A stretch of DNA of 57,621 nt from JACKDX01 sp964640175 (GTDB taxonomy: Bacteria > Myxococcota_A > Polyangia > Polyangiales > GCA-016699535). A program made the translations under genes and the position numbers. Of this stretch, positions 1 to 9,275 are shown piece after piece. The notes under the pieces were generated by a model, which was given only the letters and a program-made list of their open reading frames with translations, was not told where the DNA came from and did no database searches. Every line of letters starts with the position of its first letter. The stretch's first letter is position 1. The stretch covers positions 1-57,621 of the forward strand of contig CAZXFW010000014.1 in NCBI GenBank assembly GCA_964640175.1, read 5' to 3'.

Positions 1-71
1 TCAAGACGGACATTCTTTCAGCCTCATACCACTGACATTCTTCCTCCTCCTTACATGCTTAATAATGTGTC

Positions 72-1247
72 TTGCGCCTGCAACCCCAGGTGCTAAGGAC
101 TCTCTGGAGCGAGACCTTGAGATACTTGCTAGGGATTTTGAGCACAACTATCGTGATGGTGGGATGTGCTGTTCAAGGGGGAGATTCCTCGACTGGCCTC
201 AACGCGATGCAGCAACGACGGGGGCCTCGGGAAGTCACCTTTAACAGCCATGCTTCGGCCGTATGGAGAGTGGATACACGTGCCGGGAAAGACTATCCCA
301 TAGGGGAGGATGGCGTCGGTGGCTGGGGCGTCGTGGTGGCGGAAGACGGCGCTGAGCGATGGGTTCTGGATGTATATAGTACGGCTTTGGTGCGTATTCA
401 GGCCTCCGAACTCGTTGAAGAGAACACCAACGCGTACTATGAGGTAGCGAGTCGTTTGGCAGCTTGTCCGGTGTGGAATCCGTGGACACACACAGGTTCA
501 GTAAATGAACGCTGGACACGATTCGAAGGGCAACTAAGTAGCCCTGCGATCTATGATGAATATCTCGATCATTTTTCAGTGTTAGTTTCTGATGCCTTGC
601 CGCTCCGAGGCATGCTCATTAGCCGGCATTGTATTTTGGAGCGGACATCGGTACGCGTAAGCATGGAAAATCTGACCGTTGAAGAAGCCTACAACAAGTT
701 GCAGCTGAAGGTACCTGGTAGCAGCGGTCTTGTTGAGTGTACGCCAGGACCACCCAGTGAATGTGCTCTCACGTTTTCGGATGGTGCGAGATTGTATTTT
801 GATTTTAGTAATCCACAGCAGCGTACGGATCTTCTGGCCTTATCAGAACGAGTTTTGCGAAATCTTCGACAAGTGCTTTTAAACTGCGAACAAGGGCAAT
901 TCAATGAACCATCTGAGTGTGACTCTAGAACGATAACTACCAGCATCATTGTTGACTTAAGGACTTTGCTGACGACTCTCGGGAACGCATTTCGCAATAT
1001 TAGAGTGCGAGAGGACAGAACTGAACTATGCGCGTGGCAAGGCGAAATCGATGCCATGCTTATGCGCATTGAAGCAGGTGTAACAAACCCTTATCCATTC
1101 GATCAGCCAATCCTTGAGGGTACCTGGGGCACCAAATTTGATATGTTTAGTTCCGCCCAGTTTTTTCACTACATTATAAGGCCACTTCATGCGCTCCGAA
1201 ATGCAGCGCGGGGCGTGTGTACTCAGGCCAATATCTCACCGAACTAG
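72..1247 (+). CDS. Secreted lipoprotein of a small paralogous family
   Basis: Not recognised as a named family. A hydrophobic stretch ending in a lipobox-like VMVGC (about residues 18-32) predicts an exported lipoprotein of about 360 mature residues. The first possible start here is a TTG; GTG at 90 and further TTG/GTG codons in the signal region are alternatives, so the start is uncertain. The C-terminal half (from about residue 205) aligns by eye with the frameshifted gene at 52381-53630. Shared features are a TVEEAY/TVDQGY segment, a DLR-type helix, a Leu-Cys-Ala (LCA) before an E-I-xA helix, and an EGTxGT...FHYxxRPL...RN tail. Function unknown. It is followed by a convergent lipoprotein gene only 2 bp away. 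Confidence 0.75.
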   Translation: MRLQPQVLRTLWSETLRYLLGILSTTIVMVGCAVQGGDSSTGLNAMQQRRGPREVTFNSHASAVWRVDTRAGKDYPIGEDGVGGWGVVVAEDGAERWVLDVYSTALVRIQASELVEENTNAYYEVASRLAACPVWNPWTHTGSVNERWTRFEGQLSSPAIYDEYLDHFSVLVSDALPLRGMLISRHCILERTSVRVSMENLTVEEAYNKLQLKVPGSSGLVECTPGPPSECALTFSDGARLYFDFSNPQQRTDLLALSERVLRNLRQVLLNCEQGQFNEPSECDSRTITTSIIVDLRTLLTTLGNAFRNIRVREDRTELCAWQGEIDAMLMRIEAGVTNPYPFDQPILEGTWGTKFDMFSSAQFFHYIIRPLHALRNAARGVCTQANISPN

Positions 1248-1249
1248 GC

Positions 1250-3262
1250 TCAAAGAGCTGGGTATGGCGCATCGACCCAGATTCGATAGAGGTGACGCGA
1301 TTCAATCCAGCACATCTGAACCTGAGCACCTAAACCCGGATATGTTTGATCTGCAACCTGGCGCAGTAATCCCAAAAACTTATCCGTATCTCCCACAGTG
1401 ATGGCGCCCGCGGCTTGCTCCCAGCGGCCATCGCGCCTTGCCCGTGCCAAAAGCTTCTCCCAAGTTATCCTCGCATCACTCAGCAGCTGTTCCTCGCTGC
1501 GCTTATTGATAACCCACGCCAACCCATCCACTGCAAGGCGATCGAGGTCTATGCGCATTACGAGCTTGTCGGTATCCTTGGGCTCAAAGGAAAGATATGC
1601 ACTAAGACCTGGATACATTCGATCGGCTTCGGCTTTCACTAACGGGATGAGCTCCTCGGCTCGCTCAGCGATCATTCGATCGCCGAAGGTATAAGGAGTG
1701 TTAGAGCCGTACACAACAACCAACCGTTCCAAAAATCGATTCCATACGAATCTTGCATACGATTCGCGGCGTTGATCCGTAGTTCCGGGAACGAGATAAA
1801 ACTCCACGGCAAGACCATCCTGAACAGAAACATTATCACGTCGTTTTAGCTCGTAACTGGCAGACATCGGCCGTGTGGAAAATGCCGCATGCATTTCGGC
1901 GACAAAGAGCGGGATCCATTCCGGATCTTTGAACCCCCCATAGGAGCGGCTTAGGACCGTCGCCTTGGGCACATCCACACCTGAAAGATTGCGCTCACCC
2001 AGCTCTTTTAATTTATCCGCCATGCCATCCAAAAGGCGAGCCACATCGAGCTTGAGGTAGTAATCAAAGCCTCCGTCTAGGCCGGCATCTGCACTCTGAA
2101 ATGTCTCAGGTCTGTTAAACTGTTTAAATAGAGATTGATTAGTGTCAAATGCTGCAATGTAGAAACGCTTCGAGCTGTGTTCAGATATGGCGTAGCCTCG
2201 TTGCACAAAGAAACCGTAGGCAGGAGCTAAAGGATCCGTCCCCTGTAAAGCGCGTGCAGCATCGTTTAGAAGAAACAGGGCGGTGCCCAGCGTACTTTCA
2301 AACGCCGTGTCTTGTAGTTGTAGGAGCGATTTTTTGACTGTGTAGCTTTTGGTGCTTGGTCGAAGGGAGGCAAGCCGGCTCAGATCGACGCCCATCGCTC
2401 GTGCGTTGGATTGAAAGGCTTTGCCTTCCTCGGTGCTCGATAGAACCTGTTGCCAGTGAGCGTCCAGGCGCGCGCGGATTTCTGGTGGTATCTTCGCAAG
2501 CAGCTCCTTAACGAACTCGAACGGATCGCGTTCCGATACGTTGAAACGCTTGTACTGCGCAGGAGAAACAGCGCACACATCCTGCGCATTCGGCCCACGG
2601 CCCGCAGGGCCGTATCCATGGACGGAGCTCAGAAGATGATTGCCAATGAATCCTCGGCTTTCGGTTTCGGTGGGCTCGAATTCATCAATGATCCAGGGGC
2701 CTTCCGTGATGGTGCAATCGGTGGCTACAAATCCCACTTCATCGGCACCGAGTTCGACCATGAAATACCCCGCGATGGAGCCGCGACTTCGCACATGCAA
2801 TGGCGCAGCCCCAGAGTTGCCAAAGGCTGTCATTCGGTAACCTTGCATCTGATGCGTGGTGCAGCTACTGATAGTCGAGGCCTGATAGGCCTGTTTAGGG
2901 GTCGGCTGTTGAGCATCGTGCGTCACTGACGTCGCATCCACAAAGACGAAGTCTTCGGCGGGCCGCATGGCAAGTTCATCAGAGTTTTGGTCAAGAGCGG
3001 GGGCCACGACGGCCCACCTTCCGGCGCTGCCCCATCTGAGCACTGGGGTTTCGCTGCTCCAAACTTCTGCCGGCTCAAGGGTGCCTCTTAGCCCGCTTAG
3101 TCGATACACTTGCGTATTGGGGATGACGCGACCGAACCGCAACTGGATGTTGCCCTGCTGTTGATCTCCATTATGGTCAACATGCGAATCGGATTGACAC
3201 GCAACGCCTGAGGCCGCGAGGCCCAGGATGCCTAGGAATCTAAACGCACGTAATAGCGACAT
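1250..3262 (-). CDS. Large secreted lipoprotein, function unknown
   Basis: A 670-residue protein starting with a classic lipoprotein signal: a basic MSLLRAFR, a hydrophobic core, then SGVAC with the lipidated Cys at about residue 22. The rest is a soluble domain rich in charged residues, with no motif I can name and no membrane segment. It is encoded alone on the minus strand, 77 bp downstream of the riboswitch-led lipoprotein pair (3340-4748), so it could be read through from that operon, but it may equally have its own promoter. It converges with the plus-strand lipoprotein ending at 1247. No catalytic signature was seen. Confidence 0.8.
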   Translation of the reverse strand: MSLLRAFRFLGILGLAASGVACQSDSHVDHNGDQQQGNIQLRFGRVIPNTQVYRLSGLRGTLEPAEVWSSETPVLRWGSAGRWAVVAPALDQNSDELAMRPAEDFVFVDATSVTHDAQQPTPKQAYQASTISSCTTHQMQGYRMTAFGNSGAAPLHVRSRGSIAGYFMVELGADEVGFVATDCTITEGPWIIDEFEPTETESRGFIGNHLLSSVHGYGPAGRGPNAQDVCAVSPAQYKRFNVSERDPFEFVKELLAKIPPEIRARLDAHWQQVLSSTEEGKAFQSNARAMGVDLSRLASLRPSTKSYTVKKSLLQLQDTAFESTLGTALFLLNDAARALQGTDPLAPAYGFFVQRGYAISEHSSKRFYIAAFDTNQSLFKQFNRPETFQSADAGLDGGFDYYLKLDVARLLDGMADKLKELGERNLSGVDVPKATVLSRSYGGFKDPEWIPLFVAEMHAAFSTRPMSASYELKRRDNVSVQDGLAVEFYLVPGTTDQRRESYARFVWNRFLERLVVVYGSNTPYTFGDRMIAERAEELIPLVKAEADRMYPGLSAYLSFEPKDTDKLVMRIDLDRLAVDGLAWVINKRSEEQLLSDARITWEKLLARARRDGRWEQAAGAITVGDTDKFLGLLRQVADQTYPGLGAQVQMCWIESRHLYRIWVDAPYPAL

Positions 3263-3339
3263 GAGGCAGCTTCCAATAGCACTTGCTCAATCCCATGCAA
3301 CTCGAACTTAATTGGCCGTAAAATCCTCGACGCCATCCA

Positions 3340-4116
3340 TTACGGGGGGTCGCAGGCGGGGTGGATTACAGAAATGGCGTCCAAGTCAAACCCAGCGGTT
3401 TTTCCGCCAAAGCCTGGGTTATCCAAATCGCGGATGCGTACGTAGCGTGCATCGGTGACGTTCAGCTCAGCCAGATCAAACGCATCGCCGCCCGCTGTCT
3501 CTGGATCGAACGGTGAGATGCCATTGTCCGGATGGGCAAACACCGCATGCCACCCTGCACAGCCTGTGTAAGGAAGCCCCTCGGACGCGCATGGAAAGGT
3601 ATGCCAGGTTTGAAGATCCGCGGACACGCTGATTTCTGCAACCTCGGCATAAGGCTTGTTGGGATCGCCCGTCTCATAGAGCACGTTTTCAAACACAATA
3701 AAGTCTGCGCCTTCACCGTCCGCGATGCCCTCGTTGCCGAAGCCAACAATGATCTCACCGCCCATGCCCAATGTCAGCACATCCAACGAACCCATATAGT
3801 CCCCTGCGCCCTGGGGCGGGCCGAAGATGATGCCTGGATAGCGGTCTTGTCCGAAGCCTGAGAAAGATCCGTACAAAGGAATGGGGTTTCCCTCGGTGTC
3901 TTGTGCCGGCCCTACCACCTGGGTGATAAAACCCGGTTCGCAGGGGGGCGCTGGGTTTATGACATCGGAAGGAGGCACGGTGCTGTCTGCCACATGGCCT
4001 GCGTCCTGATCAACCTGATCAAAAGGAACGAAGTCGGACCCTTCCTCCGATCCGCATGCATAAAGGCCAAGAAGAAGTCCACCGAGAGAGAGCCACGCGT
4101 GGGTAGAGCGCTTCAT
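3340..4116 (-). CDS. Secreted lipoprotein with a cell-surface-protein-type beta domain
   Basis: I chose the ATG at 4116, which gives MKRSTHAW, a hydrophobic core and the lipobox LYACG. It leaves 8 bp after the upstream stop, whereas the longer frame from 4170 would overlap that gene. The roughly 200-residue mature domain has the pattern DFIVFEN, then VSVS-like strands, W-x-x-FPC, a GCAGW loop, AGGDAFDLAEL, ARYVRIRDLD and a final GFDLDAI. This pattern recurs in proteins annotated loosely as 'cell surface protein' or lipoprotein in many Gram-negatives. It is second in a two-gene unit behind a cobalamin riboswitch, so a role in corrinoid capture is a reasonable inference, not shown by any catalytic or binding motif I recognise. 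Confidence 0.8.
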   Translation of the reverse strand: MKRSTHAWLSLGGLLLGLYACGSEEGSDFVPFDQVDQDAGHVADSTVPPSDVINPAPPCEPGFITQVVGPAQDTEGNPIPLYGSFSGFGQDRYPGIIFGPPQGAGDYMGSLDVLTLGMGGEIIVGFGNEGIADGEGADFIVFENVLYETGDPNKPYAEVAEISVSADLQTWHTFPCASEGLPYTGCAGWHAVFAHPDNGISPFDPETAGGDAFDLAELNVTDARYVRIRDLDNPGFGGKTAGFDLDAISVIHPACDPP

Positions 4117-4124
4117 GACGGCTT

Positions 4125-4748
4125 TTAGCGAATGATCACTGGAAGAAGGACGGTTTGTTTGGGAGGGCACACGTCAGAAAAGGATAGGGCAGGCAACGCT
4201 GCTCCTGGATTGCCAATCGGTGAAGATAATGAAAGCCATGACCAGCCGTCCATGTCGCCTGGATGGACCTTTCGGGTAGTCATCCCGACGGGTGCATAAT
4301 CCCACACTGCGGTTCCGGCATGTTTGAGCCAGTACGACCAGTACGCGGTGTCGTCACAAAAGCAGTCTTCTGCGGGGCATCCATATTCTTCGACTTTGCA
4401 AAGCGCTGAGTCGAGCCCACCGTATGAAGCAACCACAACTTCCAGCGCTGGAGCAGCTTCGGCGGCCATGGCGAGCAACTCTTTGCCTGTGATTTCTGCA
4501 TCGGGATCTTCCAAGTCGATGCAAAGGGACTCAATGATGGAGGGGGGGCGGGGCGGAAGCCCATCCTCGCTGTTTGAACCAATCGCAAACACGATGCCCA
4601 CGCGTGTTTCGCGAGCGCTGCTAGCTGTGCCGGGCGTTTCGATCGCGTTGTTATCGGTGCCGGTGCCACTCTCTAGGTCTGCAGCGCACGCACCGGTCCA
4701 TGCCATGGCTGCGATACACGCAAGCCGGATTCCGTTACCCTTAAACAT
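4125..4748 (-). CDS. Cobalamin-riboswitch-controlled lipoprotein with transcobalamin-like (DUF4430-like) C-terminus
   Basis: The start is set at the ATG at 4748: it has a GGGAGAA ribosome binding site 7 bases upstream and yields MFKGNGIRL, a hydrophobic core and lipobox TGAC/A. An upstream extension to 4868 would run through the riboswitch. The C-terminal half carries paired cysteines (YGCP, DCFCDD), then YWSYWLKH, a W-DYAPVG turn and a PGDMDGWSW segment. That arrangement resembles the DUF4430/transcobalamin-like C-terminal domain found in corrinoid-associated surface proteins. The role as a B12 binder is inferred from this similarity together with the riboswitch directly upstream. It is probably co-transcribed with the lipoprotein at 3340-4116. 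Confidence 0.8.
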   Translation of the reverse strand: MFKGNGIRLACIAAMAWTGACAADLESGTGTDNNAIETPGTASSARETRVGIVFAIGSNSEDGLPPRPPSIIESLCIDLEDPDAEITGKELLAMAAEAAPALEVVVASYGGLDSALCKVEEYGCPAEDCFCDDTAYWSYWLKHAGTAVWDYAPVGMTTRKVHPGDMDGWSWLSLSSPIGNPGAALPALSFSDVCPPKQTVLLPVIIR

Positions 4749-4789
4749 CCCTGATTCTCCCTTCGGTCCCGCGACCTTGGTTGGTTGTG

Positions 4790-4972
4790 CCACGCAGTTT
4801 GCGTGGGCCACCGAAAGGTTTTCGGGCTCGCGAGCGAAAAGCCGCTTCGGGCTTTGCCTACTGACCACAGCTTCCCAGGATGTTAACCAACCCAGTGCAT
4901 GAAGTGGGGTTCGTTCTCGCTTACCGCTGCGGGGCAGCTCCGGAGTCGCACCGGATTCCCTTTGACGATAGC
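4790..4972 (-). promoter_or_regulatory. Cobalamin (B12) riboswitch
   Basis: Read on the minus strand, the leader carries the hallmark core of the AdoCbl/cobalamin riboswitch. It has a GGGAATCCGGTG block, then GAGCTGCCCCGCAGCGGTAAG (complement 4918-4940), a CACTGGG...CTGGGAAG helix (about 4870-4892) and the B12 box as AGCCCGAAAACC (complement 4817-4828). Between the B12 box and the start codon lies a perfect 7-bp hairpin, CCACGCA-AAC-TGCGTGG (4790-4806). It has no U tract, so control may act on translation. In this family, cobalamin binding normally switches expression off. It governs the lipoprotein gene starting at 4748. The outer boundaries are approximate. Confidence 0.87.
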
Positions 4973-4978
4973 GCGCTC

Positions 4979-5007
4979 GATCTAGCTCCGCTTGGCTAAG
5001 ATGTCAA
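4979..5007 (-). promoter_or_regulatory. Sigma-70-type promoter of the riboswitch transcript
   Basis: On the minus strand a perfect -35 box TTGACA (5007-5002) is followed by a 17-bp spacer and TAGATC (4984-4979) as a partial -10 box. It lies immediately downstream of the stop of the protease gene at 5042 and just upstream of the riboswitch core, which is the expected place. The -10 match is only half consensus. Confidence 0.5.
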
Positions 5008-5041
5008 CGTGCATTTTGACGTGAGCTGCTTGCGACCACAA

Positions 5042-6304
5042 TTAAGGTGATTCAGGGACGAACCCGTAGCGCAAAAAACAAGCCCCACAGTCCGCGGTGA
5101 CAGCGTACGGTGAGGTAAATGTGGCATTTGGATCCGAAGGACTCAACGCAAACGGCTCTACGCGATCAAGACGTGCCCAATCCCGACTGGCATCTTCATA
5201 CTGGGTGATAGCCTGTTCAGTCGAGATGCAGTTCAAACGCCACGCATGGCTTTCATCCCAGTCGTCATTGCTCGGAAGATCGAGCAAGCGATAGCCAAAC
5301 TCTCTTCCTAGGTTTCCGCAAGTCGGTGCGCACTTTCCATCGCGCACTCCCCACTGGTCGTTATCCCTGTCAGCTCCGCAGACTTCAGTGCGTATCTCCG
5401 TGTTGATAAAATTCAGCGCATTCACCAATGGTGCAACGATTCCGAGATGATACGAGGCATCGGGCATTTGACAAGGGAGCACCTGTTCGATCCCAGCAAA
5501 GGCTTCGACTATGGCAGCAAAGATCGCCGAGACTCTTCCCTCGCCATCAACGAGTGCAGCCCCACTGCTGCCAATGCAGAATCCACCGGGGACTACACTT
5601 GCTTCAACCGACTGCACACCTCGAACGAACGCGCTGTTTTCAGGCACTATCTTGATATCGTTATTGTATAGGCCAGAAGAAGGCGATCCCCCAAGATCGA
5701 TGGCTTTACTCTTTAGCAGAAAGTCCTTCAAAGGCGAGAAATACTCGTGCGATGCAAAAAAGTCAGCAGCAACTAAACATACGGGAACTGCGGTTTGCTT
5801 CAGCTCCGAGTTGTACCCGACCAGCTGTTGATCACATTCGAACTGGTTCGAAACGTTAGGAATGGATGGTAAAGTAAACACATTCAATCGCGCAATCATC
5901 GTTTCTGGGAACGACTCCCCTTCCGTGGTGATGATCGCAAAGTCGTGGGCGGGTTCCCCGGGAATGTATTCAGGATCGATGGACACCCGCTTCGAGAATC
6001 TGTTTACAGTGTTCACGCCTTGATTGACCATGTAAGTGTTCTCATTGGTGATCATATGTGCATGAGTGAGCACGTGATGCGGCCCGATGACGATACCGTT
6101 GTAAGAATGGTCGGTTGCGACACGTCCATCTGGCAGCGTGTCCATAACTCGGTAAAGTTCAACTACGAATTCGTAGTTCGAAGGTGCTCCGCCTCCAATG
6201 GCCTGCACTTCCGAGTTTCGCTCCATATCCAATGGAGACGGTGATGCCGTGCATGCGGAACAAGCCAAAAAGATGCCGATTAATGATTTAGTAATGCGTG
6301 TCAT
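5042..6304 (-). CDS. Secreted S1-like serine protease homologue with Cys-rich C-terminus
   Basis: A lipoprotein-like signal (FLACSAC, Cys at about residue 18-20) precedes a chymotrypsin-fold region. The catalytic His is in VLTHAH (usual form VLTAAHC), Asp in HDFAII, and Ser in CIGSSGAAL (usual form CxGDSGGPL). All three triad residues are present. However, the conserved Asp before the Ser is Ser and the GGP after it is GAA, so the oxyanion region is unusual. The last 110 residues form a separate segment with about seven Cys (CGADRDNDQW, CAPTCGNLG, CGACF), possibly an attachment or inhibitory domain. Active enzyme or pseudoprotease cannot be decided from sequence. It is one of three S1-like genes in the window. 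Confidence 0.7.
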   Translation of the reverse strand: MTRITKSLIGIFLACSACTASPSPLDMERNSEVQAIGGGAPSNYEFVVELYRVMDTLPDGRVATDHSYNGIVIGPHHVLTHAHMITNENTYMVNQGVNTVNRFSKRVSIDPEYIPGEPAHDFAIITTEGESFPETMIARLNVFTLPSIPNVSNQFECDQQLVGYNSELKQTAVPVCLVAADFFASHEYFSPLKDFLLKSKAIDLGGSPSSGLYNNDIKIVPENSAFVRGVQSVEASVVPGGFCIGSSGAALVDGEGRVSAIFAAIVEAFAGIEQVLPCQMPDASYHLGIVAPLVNALNFINTEIRTEVCGADRDNDQWGVRDGKCAPTCGNLGREFGYRLLDLPSNDDWDESHAWRLNCISTEQAITQYEDASRDWARLDRVEPFALSPSDPNATFTSPYAVTADCGACFLRYGFVPESP

Positions 6305-6415
6305 GATTGGGAATCGTGCAAACCGTATGCCAGTGTTACAGCGGGATAAGTAATAATGAGTCCAAAGGATTATCCGTGCCGGTTTGGCAGCAGATATCGT
6401 ATTGAAAGCAGCTCT

Positions 6416-7799
6416 CTATTGCGGCCACGACGGATAACCAGCAGCTCGCAGAGTGCCGCCGCGTCGTATCCAGGCTTCACCGATTTCGTTTGGTTCTTGA
6501 CCTGGCATATTCTGAGTCTGGATGTATCCATTAAAGGATTTGTAATCCTGCTCAATAAGCTCCATGCGCATGCAATTTGTCGCAGTGCACTTCGCCGTAG
6601 AGCTAATGAACGTACCGGCTGACTCAATCATGCCTGTAACGCTGCACTCCAAAGTGGGCCAACCTGGTGTTTGCAAACGGATGCGCTTCAGACGCGTTAT
6701 CGGGTCTATCTCTACGCATCCCTCCAAGGCACGATCACAAACGGTTTCCCGAGTTCCAAGCGAAGGAAACTCTCCGCGGCATAGTTGCGCCGAAGCTTTG
6801 CTGGGAGTTAATTTTTGGTCACTGCTTTGTACGCCGCCCAGAATCAGACGCATGAAGCGTGTGTCGACCTTGCTGTCTGAGCCAAAGAGCCAATAAGCAG
6901 TTTCAGGAATATGATCATTGTACACTAGGCACACATCACATTCCCTTTCAATGACAACCTGATTGTCTACATTCCGAATTGTCTGAGAAGGGCCGATATT
7001 GATCCATTGGTCGCTCCATCCGAATTGCTCAACGTCTAAGACCCATCGGTCTACTGAATCTGCAGTCACGTCGTTGTAACAATAGCCGAATGGGGCAGTG
7101 TATCCTCGTGCTTTTGCTCTATCTCCGCAGGTAGCCGGCCAAAATTCCGGAGAAAAAAACCTCAGGTATAAAGCGATATTCCTCTGGCAAAGCACCTGAG
7201 CTAAGATAGGTGTTCCAGGTACGGGAATTAAACACTCCATAACCCGCCGGGTATGCCCATAGGACCAAGGGATCGGTTCGAAGAACCCTGGTTGGGAACA
7301 GAACGCCCAGCTGTGTACCATCCGGGCGCTCGACGCGGAACCATAAGTGAACCTGCCCGTTTAACACGATGCGGTCATAATGAACGGGTTGATGATCGAA
7401 AACTCCATAGTCAACCGGTGGTTTCCAAGTGTGAACGTTATTCAGAGGATAACCGGCATGCCACAGGCCATCTCGTATACGACGCATTAAATACGTAACA
7501 GAGAGGTCCAGATCCTGTTCATTCGTCAGGGAGTCGTTGTAGTCAGGCGAAAAATAGTGCCCAGGTTCGACAATACCTGGAATTTTGAGACCTGGAACTA
7601 GCATAACGTGTTGTTCGACGAGAAACATCCAGTTTCTCAGTTCTTGATGCATAATTTCAATTGCGGATTCGTCACTGCCTGCAGAGTTTGCCAACCTCGC
7701 ATTGCCAGAGCGTTCTGGATCGGGCGTTGTCTCGACACCACAATAGGCAAGAAAGACAGAACCTAGTAATACATATGAAACTAATTTCGACATTGGGAC
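6416..7799 (-). pseudogene. Secreted lipoprotein gene split by a frameshift at an A7 run
   Basis: The first part starts at ATG 7799 (MSKLVSYVLL, lipobox LAYCG) and reads to about 7150. The second part continues in another frame from about 7155 to the stop at 6416. The switch falls exactly at seven A residues on the plus strand (7153-7159). Removing one base joins EVF to SPEFWPATCGDRAKARG and gives one continuous reading frame; the interval 6416-7799 is 1384 bases, one more than a multiple of three. The restored product is about 460 residues with scattered cysteines. No family recognised. A sequencing or assembly error in the homopolymer is as likely as a real mutation or slippage site. Confidence 0.7.
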
Positions 7800-7893
7800 C
7801 ATGTAGCACGATGTAGCAAGCGTGCAATGACAAGTTACCATGCCTACCGAGCCTCCAAAGAAGGCTCGACTGTCTCCCGTCTGGGCGAGCAGA

Positions 7894-8133
7894 TTAAGTT
7901 ATAGCGGCGGTCGCGTGCGAGCTTGTGCTGCCACAAAAAACAATGGCGCAGTTCCGGTGTTGCGATTGCCCAATGCGTTGACAAAGCTCAGCCAGGTCAT
8001 CATCTGCATCAACCACCGCGGCTTCTTTGGTTTGTCCGGTGACTTCGTCATAGCGGGCATCGCCAAGCGCAATCCATCGGCCTACGTAAAGGGCGTTGTT
8101 GCAGATTTGGTCCCAAGAAAGTCGTTCTGCCAT
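7894..8133 (-). CDS. Small hypothetical protein (79 aa)
   Basis: A short acidic protein beginning MAERLSWDQIC, with WIALGDARYDEVTGQ and a DADDDLAEL helix followed by a Cys-containing strand (IVFC). The pattern, a WVAL-type strand and then a short helix ending near a hydrophobic strand, resembles small DUF5678-like proteins, but I cannot confirm membership. A GGAG lies about 16 bases upstream of the ATG. It stands alone between two secreted-protein genes and has no signal peptide, so it is probably cytoplasmic. Confidence 0.5.
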   Translation of the reverse strand: MAERLSWDQICNNALYVGRWIALGDARYDEVTGQTKEAAVVDADDDLAELCQRIGQSQHRNCAIVFCGSTSSHATAAIT

Positions 8134-8295
8134 AGCAAGTTACCTACTCCAGTGGTTGGACATGGCCAACAAACTGAGCGGCCTCATACGTCGGCCGAAA
8201 GCCTGCGTCAAATTAATACTATACAGATGTAAAATTACACTTCTAATGTAAAAACAGGGCCTTGTGGACTGATTTTTCGTGCCATTAGGACAGAA

Positions 8296-9228
8296 CTAGT
8301 GAGGCTCCCAATGCGTGGGCGCATAGAGGGCAAGCGTATCCATTATCCAAGAACGGTAATGTGAAACACGGGTAAATCCTTCCAGGTATCCTCCGGTTCC
8401 CCCACACGCTTCGGCCCATGAGGTGATGCCCACCAAACACGGTTGTCCCTTGTCTGTAAGGACGAAAAGCGGTCCGCCGCTGTCTCCAAAGCAGACTCCG
8501 GCGTTCTGATAGCGAAACCCCGCACAGATCATCTCCGGAGCTTGGTATTTGACATAGCTGGTTTCCGTGGTGGCATACGTTTGGCAGCGTTCTTCGGAGC
8601 CGATGGGTAATTGCAGCTCTTGAAGCGCGTCAGGGGTTTGCTTGTTCAGTAGATCAGAAAACGAAAACGCGCCCCATCCAAGGGTCCATGCGGGGGTAGC
8701 ACCGCTTGCCATAAGCGCTTCTGTTTCAGATGCCGAGGCAAGAAGAGGATAGGTGCTGAGTGCTACCGGGGTTTCAAGGTGTAGAAGCGCGATATCGTGT
8801 AAAGGATTAGAAAACCATTTTCGAACATAATCGGGATGGACAATCGTGTGAACGACACGAATGGAAGCTGAGGCTTCAGACAATTTGGATGAAGTGAGAT
8901 GAATCTCATAGGGGTTGCCGGGGATCACGCAATGAGCCGCGGTTAGTACCCATTGTGGATGGATGAGCGAACCACCGCAGTCTACGTCCAAGGGATCGTT
9001 GGAGTTTTCCTGATCATAAATGGCAACCATCCAAGGCCACGCATCTGGACGGGCAGGCTCGCCGTGGGTGATGGCTGAGTCATCGAGGTTTACGGTGTTT
9101 TCTGAGGTGGCTGAAGCAGCGCAACCAACGGTGCACAACGTTAGTGTAAAGAGCGATACGCTCCATGACTTGACGGAAATGAAATCAAAAGGCACCGACC
9201 AATGTAGCACCTCGTCATCTTCAAGCAA
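8296..9228 (-). CDS. Secreted trypsin-fold serine protease (lipoprotein)
   Basis: Standard S1A peptidase layout: a signal with lipobox CTVGC, a propeptide junction near ITHGE, His in VLTAAHC, Asp in HDIALL and Ser in CFGDSGGPL, and a C-terminal SWIMDTL helix. The residue at the specificity-pocket position (six before the catalytic Ser) is Gly (GVCFGDS) instead of the trypsin Asp. A preference for uncharged side chains is therefore more likely than Lys/Arg; this is inference from the fold. The N-terminus is long before the signal core, so a GTG seven codons in may be the true start. Likely secreted or surface-bound, consistent with the many exported proteins around it. Confidence 0.88.
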   Translation of the reverse strand: MLEDDEVLHWSVPFDFISVKSWSVSLFTLTLCTVGCAASATSENTVNLDDSAITHGEPARPDAWPWMVAIYDQENSNDPLDVDCGGSLIHPQWVLTAAHCVIPGNPYEIHLTSSKLSEASASIRVVHTIVHPDYVRKWFSNPLHDIALLHLETPVALSTYPLLASASETEALMASGATPAWTLGWGAFSFSDLLNKQTPDALQELQLPIGSEERCQTYATTETSYVKYQAPEMICAGFRYQNAGVCFGDSGGPLFVLTDKGQPCLVGITSWAEACGGTGGYLEGFTRVSHYRSWIMDTLALYAPTHWEPH

Positions 9229-9275
9229 GACGACTTGCGGGAAGGCATGGGGTTCAGGACACGGATAGAAGCCCG

